64,000 nt of DNA. It comes from JAKRSE01 sp943369295. GTDB taxonomy: Bacteria > Armatimonadota > Fimbriimonadia > Fimbriimonadales > Fimbriimonadaceae. The DNA lies in assembly GCA_943369295.1 (NCBI GenBank), contig CALRMU020000003.1:186001-250000 (forward strand), given 5' to 3'. Numbering within the stretch: position 1 is the first letter of the stretch; every line of letters begins with the position of its first letter. The notes below the pieces were generated by a model. That model searched no databases, was not told the origin of the DNA, and was given only the letters and a program-made list of their open reading frames with translations. Both the position numbers and the translations under genes were made by a program. Shown here one piece after another: positions 17,653 through 25,467 of the stretch.

Positions 17653-17696
17653 TGCGGTTTTCGAACCTGGCTTTGCTGGGTCGAGAACCGCATTTT
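17653..17696 (+). terminator. Hairpin after nuoD, shares arm with repeat at 25358
   Basis: The arms TGCGGTTTTCGAACC and GGGTCGAGAACCGCA pair with one mismatch and one G-U around a 10-base loop, then TTTTGT. It can act as the nuoD terminator. The arm is nearly the same as one at 25358-25370, so this may be a member of a dispersed palindromic repeat family. Confidence 0.75.
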
Positions 17697-17725
17697 GTCT
17701 ATTCAGACATGGGGTTCATCCCTTT

Positions 17726-18325
17726 GTGACCACCGAAGAATCATCAAATCAGACAACGCCACGTCAGGCAGGCATGGGACTCAAGTGCCCTTCCAACCTA
17801 CACTTTAGTTGGATGAATCTCTGGCGGTTTATGTGGCTGGTTCTGGGCCTCACATTTACAGGCTTAGGATTCTTGGGAATGGTTGTTCCTGGCATGCCAA
17901 CCACTATCTGCCTAATCTTGGCAGTGGCTTGCTTTTCACGAAGCCACCGGGGCTTTGAGCTTTGGCTGTTGAATCACAAGTGGTTTGGTACTCAGCTAAG
18001 GGATTGGGAGCAGAACAAGTGGATCTCAACCCGAGTCAAGGCGATCTCCTGCTCGGCCATCGTCTTCTTCACTGTCTTCTCTCTGTTTGTGATCCCGCCT
18101 TTGTGGGTTAAGGGAGTCGTTGCCCTGCTGGCCTTGATTGGCCTGGCCTACATTCTCACAAGAAAGACGAGACCGCTTGATGCCCCATATCCTGGTCCGA
18201 TTGATCCGGACTCGCCTCTAGATTGGCGCAAGGATGCCGCGCGACGCCCACTTGAGTCGGTTCTTGAGAATGAACCGCCAAGGAAGGTCGTCTCCTCGGC
18301 CAGCAGCAAGTCCGATTCTTCTTGA
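17726..18325 (+). CDS. DUF454 (YbaN-like) inner membrane protein
   Basis: A 199-residue protein starting at GTG 17726 (ATG at 17774 is possible). The core WLVLGLTFTGLGFLGMVVPGMPTTICLILAVACFSRSHRGFELWLLNHKWFG is the DUF454 signature, with the family's LP-TTPF-like turn, followed by two more membrane helices (about 110-150). The function of the family is unknown. After the last helix a 50-residue polar tail overlaps the convergent glycosylase gene by 108 bases, so the tail may be poorly conserved. Confidence 0.85.
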   Translation: MTTEESSNQTTPRQAGMGLKCPSNLHFSWMNLWRFMWLVLGLTFTGLGFLGMVVPGMPTTICLILAVACFSRSHRGFELWLLNHKWFGTQLRDWEQNKWISTRVKAISCSAIVFFTVFSLFVIPPLWVKGVVALLALIGLAYILTRKTRPLDAPYPGPIDPDSPLDWRKDAARRPLESVLENEPPRKVVSSASSKSDSS

Positions 18326-18841
18326 AACCAAGATTTCTCCCGGTTCTTCAGCAGGGGGCAAGAGGTGAAAGAGAGAAGAGGATTCAAAGAGGGTGGTGCC
18401 ATCATGGCTCCCGTTGATGCCATAGGCTTGTGCCAGTCTGCCCGGACCCTTGAGAAGCAGGAAATTGGTCTCGATCTTTGGCCTTAGAAGTCTCATGGCT
18501 TCCAACCCTTCAAGAGGTTCTGCAGCGCGGACCAAAACCGCTGAGCCAAGACCTTCTGGGCAGCAGACAACGTTCAGCATCCAATGGCATCCGTAGCTGA
18601 TGTAAACGTAGGCTCGTCCTGGGGGACCAAACATCGCGGCGTTTTTGGGCCGAATTCCATGCCAGGCATGACTTCCTCTGTCATCGCTTCCGCCATAGGC
18701 TTCAGTTTCTACAATCCGAGCCAAGCGGCCATCCGGTCCGACAAGAAGAGAGCCCAGTAGAGCCTGGGCAGACTCGACTGGGCTTGCTTCAGCCAGCGTT
18801 TTCTTAATGGATTCAGGCCATGGCTGCATCTGCGCTTTCAT
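18218..18841 (-). CDS. 3-methyladenine DNA glycosylase (AAG/MPG type)
   Basis: A 207-residue base-excision glycosylase that removes alkylated purines. Motifs: RIVETEAYGGSDDRGSHAW (catalytic Glu in ETEAY, about residue 45), FGPPGRAYVYISYGCHWMLNVV, AVLVRAAEP and KGPGRLAQAYGI. The C-terminus DLPWRFILKNR is also typical, so the overlap with the convergent DUF454 gene is real coding on this strand. Its 5' end overlaps the ABC ATPase gene by 29 bases; starting at Met5 would still overlap. Not related to the TagA or AlkA folds. Confidence 0.93.
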   Translation of the reverse strand: MKAQMQPWPESIKKTLAEASPVESAQALLGSLLVGPDGRLARIVETEAYGGSDDRGSHAWHGIRPKNAAMFGPPGRAYVYISYGCHWMLNVVCCPEGLGSAVLVRAAEPLEGLEAMRLLRPKIETNFLLLKGPGRLAQAYGINGSHDGTTLFESSSLFHLLPPAEEPGEILVSRRIGLAAGRGDDLPWRFILKNRLKWASRGILAPI

Positions 18842-19565
18842 TGGCTCTGGATGCTTCCATGTTGGCTCTCGCGTCGATTGGGTTCTCGACTGTTTCGTCA
18901 GCCTGAATCACACCGTCGCGGAACCTGATGATTCGGTTGCAGTGCTGGGCAATTTCGTCTTCGTGCGTGACGATGACGACCGTTTTTCCAGCTCGGTTCA
19001 GATCCTGGAACAAAGCCATGATCTCTTCGCTTGTGCGGGAGTCAAGGTTTCCAGTCGGTTCGTCTCCAAGAATCATGACGGGGTCGTTGACGATGGCTCG
19101 GGCGATGGCTACACGCTGCTGCTGACCGCCGGAGAGCTCGTTAGGCTTGTGGTCCATTCTCTGGCCGAGCCCGACCTTCTCTAGAGCCTTCTTTGCCAGC
19201 TCGGTGCGGTTCTTGGCACCGGCGTACATCAAAGGAAGCTCAACATTCTTGACGGCCGTAGTTCTTGGCAGCAGGTTGTAGCTTTGAAAAACGAAGCCGA
19301 TGTACTTGTTTCTAACCTCGGCCAGCTGGTTGTCTCCCATGCGGCTGACTTCCTGACCGTCCAGCCAGTATTTGCCTTCGGTTGGTCTATCAAGACAGCC
19401 GATCAGGTTCATGAAAGTCGATTTGCCCGAGCCAGATGGACCCATGATGGCAACGAACTCGCCTTCCTGAATCTCCACCGAAACGCCTCGCAGAGCATGG
19501 ACGACCATTTCGCCCATGATGTACTTCTTTGAAAGGTTCTCGACCTTGATGACTGTCTTGCTCAT
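18813..19565 (-). CDS. ABC transporter ATPase, MacB/LolD type
   Basis: A 250-residue nucleotide-binding subunit. Walker A is GPSGSGKST at 42-50, the Q loop is FVFQSYNLLP, the signature LSGGQQQR at 144-151 and Walker B VMILGDEP at 163-170, then TGNLDSRTSEEI, typical of MacB/LolD exporters. A 30-residue tail rich in Ala, Asn and Glu follows the usual end. It pairs with the separate permease gene upstream (4-base overlap), the adaptor and the TolC-like gene, giving a split MacAB-TolC layout. Confidence 0.93.
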   Translation of the reverse strand: MSKTVIKVENLSKKYIMGEMVVHALRGVSVEIQEGEFVAIMGPSGSGKSTFMNLIGCLDRPTEGKYWLDGQEVSRMGDNQLAEVRNKYIGFVFQSYNLLPRTTAVKNVELPLMYAGAKNRTELAKKALEKVGLGQRMDHKPNELSGGQQQRVAIARAIVNDPVMILGDEPTGNLDSRTSEEIMALFQDLNRAGKTVVIVTHEDEIAQHCNRIIRFRDGVIQADETVENPIDARANMEASRANESADAAMA

Positions 19566-20785
19566 TCGTATCTCAGGGCCTCAATAGGCTGAAGTTGGCT
19601 GGCTTTAAGGGCAGGGTAGAGGCCGAAGAAGACTCCGACCGCACTGGCAAAACCAAAGGCCATGCCGACAGCGCTAAGGCTGAAAACCGGCGGCACTTGG
19701 AAGAGTCCAGCGACAAAATTGGTTGAGATGTAACCGAGCATGATCCCGATTAGGCCTCCCATAAGGCACATGATAATGGCTTCGAGCAGAAACTGAACGA
19801 GGATTGATTCTCGAGAAGCACCAATCGCTTTTCGCAGACCGATTTCTCTCGTCCTCTCAGTAACGCTCACCATCATAATGTTCATGATGCCTATGCCTCC
19901 TACGAGCAAAGAGACGCTCGCGATTCCGGCAAGCAGAATTGAGAGCAATTGGGACTGGGTCTGAATGGCCTGCAGAGTCTCGGCTTGGTTAAAGACCCTA
20001 AAGAGCTCGTCGCCGGCTGCGCTCCTACGAGTCCGGTAAAGAATATCCTCAACCATTGATTGGGTGATGACCAGCAGGTCGCTGGAAGTCGCAGACATGG
20101 TGATCATGCTGTACCGGTCTTTCATTCCCAACAGTCTGTACTGAGCTGTTTTGAGAGGGATGTAAACCTGATCATCAGGGTTGTTAAAGCCGCTGCCGCC
20201 CTTGTAATCAACTACACCCTTGACAACAAAGTTCTGGTTGTTGATCTTGACAATCGCACCGATTGCGTTTTGGTCGCCGAAGAGCTCTTCGTAAACTGAG
20301 TAGCCGAGTACTGCAACCTTGTTAAGCAGAGCATTATCCTGCTCTGTAAAGAACTCTCCCGAATGGAGCTTGCGAGCGTTCTCGATGAGCTGAATCTGAG
20401 GTTCTGCGCCAGTAACCTGAGTGCGCTTCATGTTGGCGCCGAACTTAACCGACGCCTGGCCGCCGCCTCGGCTTGAAACCACTCCCGTGATGTACTTAAT
20501 CAAGGGAACTTCGTCCTTGATGCGCTGAAGATCTTCTGGCCTAAGAGTTGACTGGGCCGCACCGGCTGCCTGTCTGCCTCTCTGCCAGTTGGGAACAACG
20601 GTGATTCGGTTGGAGCCCATGATCTCAAGCTCCTCCAGCGATTTGCGTTTTGTGCCTTCGCCGATTCCGACCATGGCAATGACAGACCCGACGCCAATGA
20701 CAACGCCGAGCATGGTCAGAGCCGACCGGAGCTTGTTAGCTCCGATCGCTCTAAACGCTGAAGTAACCGAATCTCCGATTCTCAT
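19562..20785 (-). CDS. MacB-like ABC permease (FtsX domain)
   Basis: A 407-residue permease without fused ATPase. The first helix (about 18-40, RSALTMLGVVIGVGSVIAMVGIG) is followed by a large MacB periplasmic core domain (about 45-270) and three C-terminal helices: ILLAGIASVSLLVGGIGIMNIMMVSVTERTREIGLRKAIGA is the FtsX signature. Such mechanotransmission permeases push substrates from the periplasm into a TolC-type channel. It overlaps both neighbours by 4 bases. Confidence 0.93.
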   Translation of the reverse strand: MRIGDSVTSAFRAIGANKLRSALTMLGVVIGVGSVIAMVGIGEGTKRKSLEELEIMGSNRITVVPNWQRGRQAAGAAQSTLRPEDLQRIKDEVPLIKYITGVVSSRGGGQASVKFGANMKRTQVTGAEPQIQLIENARKLHSGEFFTEQDNALLNKVAVLGYSVYEELFGDQNAIGAIVKINNQNFVVKGVVDYKGGSGFNNPDDQVYIPLKTAQYRLLGMKDRYSMITMSATSSDLLVITQSMVEDILYRTRRSAAGDELFRVFNQAETLQAIQTQSQLLSILLAGIASVSLLVGGIGIMNIMMVSVTERTREIGLRKAIGASRESILVQFLLEAIIMCLMGGLIGIMLGYISTNFVAGLFQVPPVFSLSAVGMAFGFASAVGVFFGLYPALKASQLQPIEALRYE

Positions 20786-22533
20786 CTTGCTCCGCCGGGT
20801 CTTCCGCCGCCTGGACCAGCTCCACCGCCAGCTCTAGACTGGCTGGGGCCCCGTGGGGCACTGCTTCCAAGGCCTCCCTGGGCTGCTTGGGTCATACGTT
20901 CTTGTCTCTCCCGCATTTCGGCGAGATTGACCTCCGCGATAACGACCTCATCGCCAGCCTGAAGACCTTCTAATACTTCTACGCCATCGTTTCCAACGTC
21001 ACCCAGCTTTACGTCCCTTTCTGTGGGCTTCTTGGGGTCGGCAGACTTGACCAAAACGAAGGTGCGATCCTTGTCGCGCTTCACTGCCTGGGCGGGAACA
21101 ATCAAGACGTCTGGCTTCTGGAGCTGAAGGAACTCGACTGTTGCGTTCATGCCGGGCTTGAAGGGTCTATTCTTCACCAGGAGGTCGGCAGGATCGACCT
21201 GAACTCTCACGCGGATCGCAGTAACTGCGCTTTCCGTTTCAGCAGCAGGAAAGATCCTCTGCACTACTCCCTTGGCCGATTGACCAGGATAGGCTTCAAC
21301 GATGATCCTTGTTTTCTGGCCAATTGTTACCGAAGAGATATCGGCTTCATCGACTCGGCACTCAACGTACATCGAGGTGATGTCGGAGAGTTCGACAAGG
21401 CTGGTTCCTTCAGCAAAGGCGCTGACAGCGCTGGGGATGATCGTGCCTTCTTCAAGGTACTTGCGGGTTACCACTCCCGATCTTGGGGCAAGAACTCGGG
21501 TCTGGGCCAGGTTCTCTTTGGCATTTTCCGCTGCCACTTTGCTTCTCACTGCTGATGCGGCAGTCGCCTTGAGATCAGCCTGTCGATTCTGCACCTGAAG
21601 AGCGTTTGTTCTGGCTTCCTTCAGGCTTAGTTCGGCCTGAGCGACTGTCTGCTCGGCTTCTCGAACGGCTCGCACTGCCTGAACATCATCAGCTCGGCTC
21701 AGCTTGGCCTGAGCAAGAGCTGCTTCGGTCTGCTGAAGACGGGCGGTAAGAAGTCTGCGCTCGCTGGTGAGGTCAGCTTCGATGGTCGAGAGCCTCTGAA
21801 CGGCAGTTGACTCAGCTGACTTAGCAGCTTCGTAAGCGCTTCGAGCCCTTTCGACACTGGCCTTGGCCACGTAGCCCTGCGCAAGCAGAGATTCCTGTCT
21901 CTTAAGCTCATTTTCGGCTGTGATTCTAGAGGCGACTGCCTGATTTTTGGCAGAATCTGCATCCTTGGCTCTCTGAGGTCGAGTGACCTTATCGAACTGA
22001 TCGATGCTTACCTTGGCCGTGGTTAGGTCGGCTTCAGCCCTGGTGATGGCTGATCCAGTGAGGCCTGGCTGAGTTTCAGAATCCTTCTTTGCGCGATCCA
22101 AACGGATCTTGGCGAGTCGCAGAGAAGTTTCCGCCTGGCTGATTCGTGTCTGGGCTGCCTGTCGTTCCTGGACCAGGGTGCTTTCGGCGCCAGAGACTCG
22201 GGCCTGAGCCGCTGTCAAATCTGCTTCTGCCTGACTGTAAAGACTCTGAGTATCGGTGGGGTCAATGAGGGCCAAAAGGTCGCCCTGCTTGACGACAGAC
22301 CCTTCTTCGACCAGCAGCTTATCCAGGCGGCCGCCTGCCTTGCTTTTGACATCAACGCGAGTCAGGGGCACCAATGAACCAACAGAGGAGGTTGACAGAA
22401 TCAACTCTCCCTTTGTGATTGGCGCATAGGTGTATTCAATTTCCGCTCCCTTGTCAGTGTCTCTGAAAAGGAAATAGCCGAGACCCAAAAGGGCCCCGAC
22501 TCCAACAAAGGCAAAAAGCCAACGATTCTTCAA
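20782..22533 (-). CDS. Periplasmic adaptor subunit (HlyD/MacA family) with very long coiled coil
   Basis: The adaptor joins the permease to the outer-membrane channel. It has a signal anchor (about 5-22), a biotinyl-lipoyl half (KAGGRLDKLLVEEGSVVKQGDLLALIDPTD), an extended Ala/Gln/Glu-rich helical region (about 90-330), the second lipoyl half (TRVLAPRSGVVTRKYLEEGTII) and beta-barrel and proximal domains. At 583 residues it is much longer than MacA (about 370), mostly in the helical part. The C-terminus is a Gly/Pro/Arg-rich tail. It overlaps the permease gene by 4 bases. Confidence 0.9.
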   Translation of the reverse strand: MKNRWLFAFVGVGALLGLGYFLFRDTDKGAEIEYTYAPITKGELILSTSSVGSLVPLTRVDVKSKAGGRLDKLLVEEGSVVKQGDLLALIDPTDTQSLYSQAEADLTAAQARVSGAESTLVQERQAAQTRISQAETSLRLAKIRLDRAKKDSETQPGLTGSAITRAEADLTTAKVSIDQFDKVTRPQRAKDADSAKNQAVASRITAENELKRQESLLAQGYVAKASVERARSAYEAAKSAESTAVQRLSTIEADLTSERRLLTARLQQTEAALAQAKLSRADDVQAVRAVREAEQTVAQAELSLKEARTNALQVQNRQADLKATAASAVRSKVAAENAKENLAQTRVLAPRSGVVTRKYLEEGTIIPSAVSAFAEGTSLVELSDITSMYVECRVDEADISSVTIGQKTRIIVEAYPGQSAKGVVQRIFPAAETESAVTAIRVRVQVDPADLLVKNRPFKPGMNATVEFLQLQKPDVLIVPAQAVKRDKDRTFVLVKSADPKKPTERDVKLGDVGNDGVEVLEGLQAGDEVVIAEVNLAEMRERQERMTQAAQGGLGSSAPRGPSQSRAGGGAGPGGGRPGGAR

Positions 22534-22536
22534 AGG

Positions 22537-23859
22537 CTACTCGCCCTCCCCTGGCATGGCTCTACCCATGGCAAGTCTGAGACGAACGTCTGAAAGGATT
22601 GCATCATATCGTGCTTCTACGAGGTTGGATTCTGAGGTGGTCAAGGTGACCTGGGCGGTCAAGACCTCAAGAATTCCAGCAGCGCCTTCCTTCTGAGATT
22701 CAACAGCGGCGCGGTAATTCTCTCTGGCGGCTTCGAGAGCAAGCTGTGCCGCCTGCAGCCTCAAGGCGTTCTGAGTGTATTCCTTATAAGCTGACTCAAT
22801 TTCCGCTCTGGCCTGTCGCTGAGCCTGAAGGAAGGTTGCCTCAGCAGAATCGACGCCAAGCTTGGCAGCTCGAACCTGTTCTTTGGTGCGGAACCCATCA
22901 TAAAGAGGGTAGCTGACATTGAAGCTGAGAAGGCTTCGGTCGGAGACCTGCTCGGAGAAGGATCTTCGGTAGGTGGCATCAACCGTGTATCGCAAGCCGC
23001 CATCCAATCCAGCCTGTTTGACTTGGATCCTCTCGATATCAACTCTTTTTGACTGAGCCTGAAGGTCGGCTCTGTTAGTCAAGCCTTCTTTGATGGCTGC
23101 ATCTAGTGCGAAGTCGAGAGTCTTGAGGCTGTAATCCTGAGGATTTTCAAGAGCGGGAAGCTCTTCGTATCCCCAGCCAAGAACTGCCTTGAGGTCGGCC
23201 TGAGCGGTCTGAATCCTGTTCTGAGCTGTCAGCTGGCTGACCTGAGAGTTGAGGAAGTCGGCCTCGGCCTGCTTGATGTCCTTCTTTGGGGCATCGCCGA
23301 TCTCGTCGCTGGCTCTAAACTTCGTCTGGTCGAGAATCAGCTTCGCTCGGTTGACCTGGTCGTTTTGAACGCGCAGAAGCTCCTGTCGTCGCAGAGCCTC
23401 ATAGTAGCGGTTGTGAACGTCGAAAAGGGTCTGACGCAGAGTCTGAAGGGAAGTCAGAGCCGTTGACTCTCGGCTGATTTCAGAGGATCTGAGGGTCAGG
23501 CCGCGGCTGCCGGAATCAAAAAGCCTCCAGGCAACATCAATCTGACTTGTTAGATCATCAACGTTCTGCCGAGTTCTAAAGCCCGTGAAGGTTTCATTCC
23601 GGCCGAAATCCTGGGTGGCGCTGGGTGTGACGGTGGGAAGGAATGAAGCCTTGTTTGCTTTGACATTGGCCTTTGCTGCTTCATAATCAAGAAGCGCAGC
23701 GCGCACCGTACCATTTCTCTGCTTTGCCGTCTTCAGGGCTTCGGTCAGAGTCAGGTTTGCCTGAGCCCAGAGTGGTGAAGCCGCAAGGATCCCTGCCGCG
23801 AGAGCAAAGAGTCGGTAGGTGCCTGGGCGAATGCCGAATCGAAAAGTTGCCTGCTGCAT
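22537..23859 (-). CDS. TolC-like outer membrane efflux protein
   Basis: A 440-residue outer-membrane factor: signal peptide (about 1-33, ending LWAQA), then two repeats of the OEP domain with long helices (LTEALKTAKQRNGTVRAALLDYEAAKANVKAN; later LQAAQLALEAARENYRAAVES). The strand-forming segments YPLYDGFRTKEQVRAAK and GAAGILEVLTAQ are family-typical. It is the first gene of the leftward tripartite efflux operon. The presence of a TolC homologue implies a diderm envelope. Confidence 0.92.
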   Translation of the reverse strand: MQQATFRFGIRPGTYRLFALAAGILAASPLWAQANLTLTEALKTAKQRNGTVRAALLDYEAAKANVKANKASFLPTVTPSATQDFGRNETFTGFRTRQNVDDLTSQIDVAWRLFDSGSRGLTLRSSEISRESTALTSLQTLRQTLFDVHNRYYEALRRQELLRVQNDQVNRAKLILDQTKFRASDEIGDAPKKDIKQAEADFLNSQVSQLTAQNRIQTAQADLKAVLGWGYEELPALENPQDYSLKTLDFALDAAIKEGLTNRADLQAQSKRVDIERIQVKQAGLDGGLRYTVDATYRRSFSEQVSDRSLLSFNVSYPLYDGFRTKEQVRAAKLGVDSAEATFLQAQRQARAEIESAYKEYTQNALRLQAAQLALEAARENYRAAVESQKEGAAGILEVLTAQVTLTTSESNLVEARYDAILSDVRLRLAMGRAMPGEGE

Positions 23860-24064
23860 GAATCTGAACCTGCCGTCCTATAGAACTGTATCCTCTTTGT
23901 GGCACGGTGGCAGCACAAGGAATCACATCCTGGGACGTGTGGCGTCACTGAGGAAGACGATGGGAACTCAGGAATGATCAGAAAAAGATTGCCCCCGGGC
24001 GATAAATCGGCCTCTTAGTCCCTCAGGCCATGGCCATTTAGAGCGATCAAGGTAAAAGGGTTGT

Positions 24065-25150
24065 ATGTCCTCCGCAGCCAACCTTACTTATGCCCAGATC
24101 GAAGCTCTTCTTGGAGCGGAGGCCGAAACTCTTCTTGCTCATCAAAGCAAGACAGTTTCTAAGAGTCAGCTTCACCTTCCAGGACCTGACTTCATCAACC
24201 GAATTTACTCTCTGACCGACAGGAATCCTCAGACTCTGAGAAGCCTTGGTCAGCTTTTCAACACAGGACGACTGGCCGGAACTGGTTACATGTCCATCCT
24301 TCCTGTTGACCAGGGAATCGAGCACAGCGCCGGAGCAAGCTTCGCTCCGAACCCCGAGTACTTTGACCCCGAGAACATTGTCAAGCTGGCCATCGAAGGC
24401 GGCTGCAGTGGCGTCGCTTCAACTTTCGGAGTCCTTGGCGCTGTTTCTCGCAAGTACGCACACAAGATTCCTTTCATCGTTAAGATCAACCACAACGAGC
24501 TGTTGACCTACCCCAACAAGGCTGACCAGCTAATGTACGGCACGGTTGAGCAGGCTTGGAACATGGGCGCCGCCGCTGTTGGAGCCACCGTGTACTTTGG
24601 CAGCGAAGAATCTGGCCGCCAGATCATGGAAGTTTCTGAAGCTTTCTCACGGGCTCACGAGCTCGGCATGGCCACCATTCTTTGGTGCTACATGAGAAAC
24701 AACGCCTTTAAGAAGGACAAGGACTACCATGTTTCCGCCGACCTCACGGGTCAGGCCAACCACCTTGGCGTCACGATTCAGGCAGATATTATCAAGCAGA
24801 AGCTTCCTGAGAACAATGGCGGCTACAAGGCTTTGAATACTGGCGATTCTAGCTACGGCAAGCTGGATGAAAGGATCTACACCGAACTGACCACTGATCA
24901 CCCCATCGATCTGACCCGCTATCAGCTGATCAACTGCTACATGGGTCGAGCAGGTCTGATCTCTTCCGGCGGACCTGCCGGCAAGAACGACCTCGCTGAG
25001 GCAGTGAAGACGGCAGTCATCAATAAGAGAGCCGGCGGAACTGGCCTGATCTCTGGTCGTAAGGCTTTCCAGAAGCCAATGGTCGAAGGAGCCGCTCTGC
25101 TTCAGGCCATCCAGGACGTCTACCTGCTGGAAGACGTCACGATTGCGTAA
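24065..25150 (+). CDS. fbaB: Class I fructose-bisphosphate aldolase (FbaB/DhnA type)
   Basis: This glycolytic and gluconeogenic aldolase is 361 residues, near the family's usual 350. It shows SILPVDQGIEHSAGASFAPNP, GGCSGVASTFGVLG, IPFIVKINHNE, MGAAAVGATVYFGS and the TILWCYMRNNAFK segment; the Schiff-base Lys is expected in the later ADIIKQKLP region. GLISSGGPAGKND at the end binds phosphate. Codons are strongly biased, consistent with high expression. It is divergent from the efflux operon, and a strong bidirectional terminator follows. Confidence 0.94.
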   Translation: MSSAANLTYAQIEALLGAEAETLLAHQSKTVSKSQLHLPGPDFINRIYSLTDRNPQTLRSLGQLFNTGRLAGTGYMSILPVDQGIEHSAGASFAPNPEYFDPENIVKLAIEGGCSGVASTFGVLGAVSRKYAHKIPFIVKINHNELLTYPNKADQLMYGTVEQAWNMGAAAVGATVYFGSEESGRQIMEVSEAFSRAHELGMATILWCYMRNNAFKKDKDYHVSADLTGQANHLGVTIQADIIKQKLPENNGGYKALNTGDSSYGKLDERIYTELTTDHPIDLTRYQLINCYMGRAGLISSGGPAGKNDLAEAVKTAVINKRAGGTGLISGRKAFQKPMVEGAALLQAIQDVYLLEDVTIA

Positions 25151-25164
25151 GCAATTGAGGTTAC

Positions 25165-25211
25165 AAAAAGAGGGGAGTCGACTTTGTTGAAGGTCGACTC
25201 CCCTCTTTTTT
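25165..25211. terminator. Strong bidirectional terminator after fbaB
   Basis: The arms AAAAAGAGGGGAGTCGAC and GTCGACTCCCCTCTTTTT are an 18-bp perfect inverted repeat around a 10-base loop, with A and T tracts on the two sides. It ends fbaB. Confidence 0.95.
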
Positions 25212-25326
25212 GCCCCTAACGATTCTGAACTAAGGCCGGTTACTGCTAACCAGCCTCTAGTGGTGTTTTTCAAAGGGATTTCAGTTTAATTTTGAAAGGC
25301 TAAATTGTACAGATAGCCAACCCCCA

Positions 25327-25356
25327 CCCCTTCCTGGGAAGGGGCTTTGTTTTTTT
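25327..25356 (+). terminator. Second terminator-like hairpin in the fbaB downstream gap
   Basis: A GC-rich stem CCCCTTC / GAAGGGG with a short loop and a 10-base T run. It is not needed for fbaB, which already has a terminator 115 bases upstream, so it may belong to an unseen small RNA or to the repeat that follows. I see no gene between 25212 and 25467. Confidence 0.6.
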
Positions 25357-25357
25357 G

Positions 25358-25399
25358 GCGGTTTTCGACCCTCCGCCTTACGGCTCGGTCGAAAACCGC
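25358..25399. repeat. Palindromic repeat sharing arms with the nuoD terminator
   Basis: A perfect 13-bp inverted repeat (GCGGTTTTCGACC and its complement) around 16 bases. The arm matches the one at 17653-17667 except for small changes, while the loops differ, which suggests a dispersed family of palindromes. Confidence 0.65.
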
Positions 25400-25467
25400 A
25401 TCTAGGTTCCGAAGCTGATTTCGGCAATCTTCGTCCAGGACAGCATCAAAAATTGAGTGAACTGACC

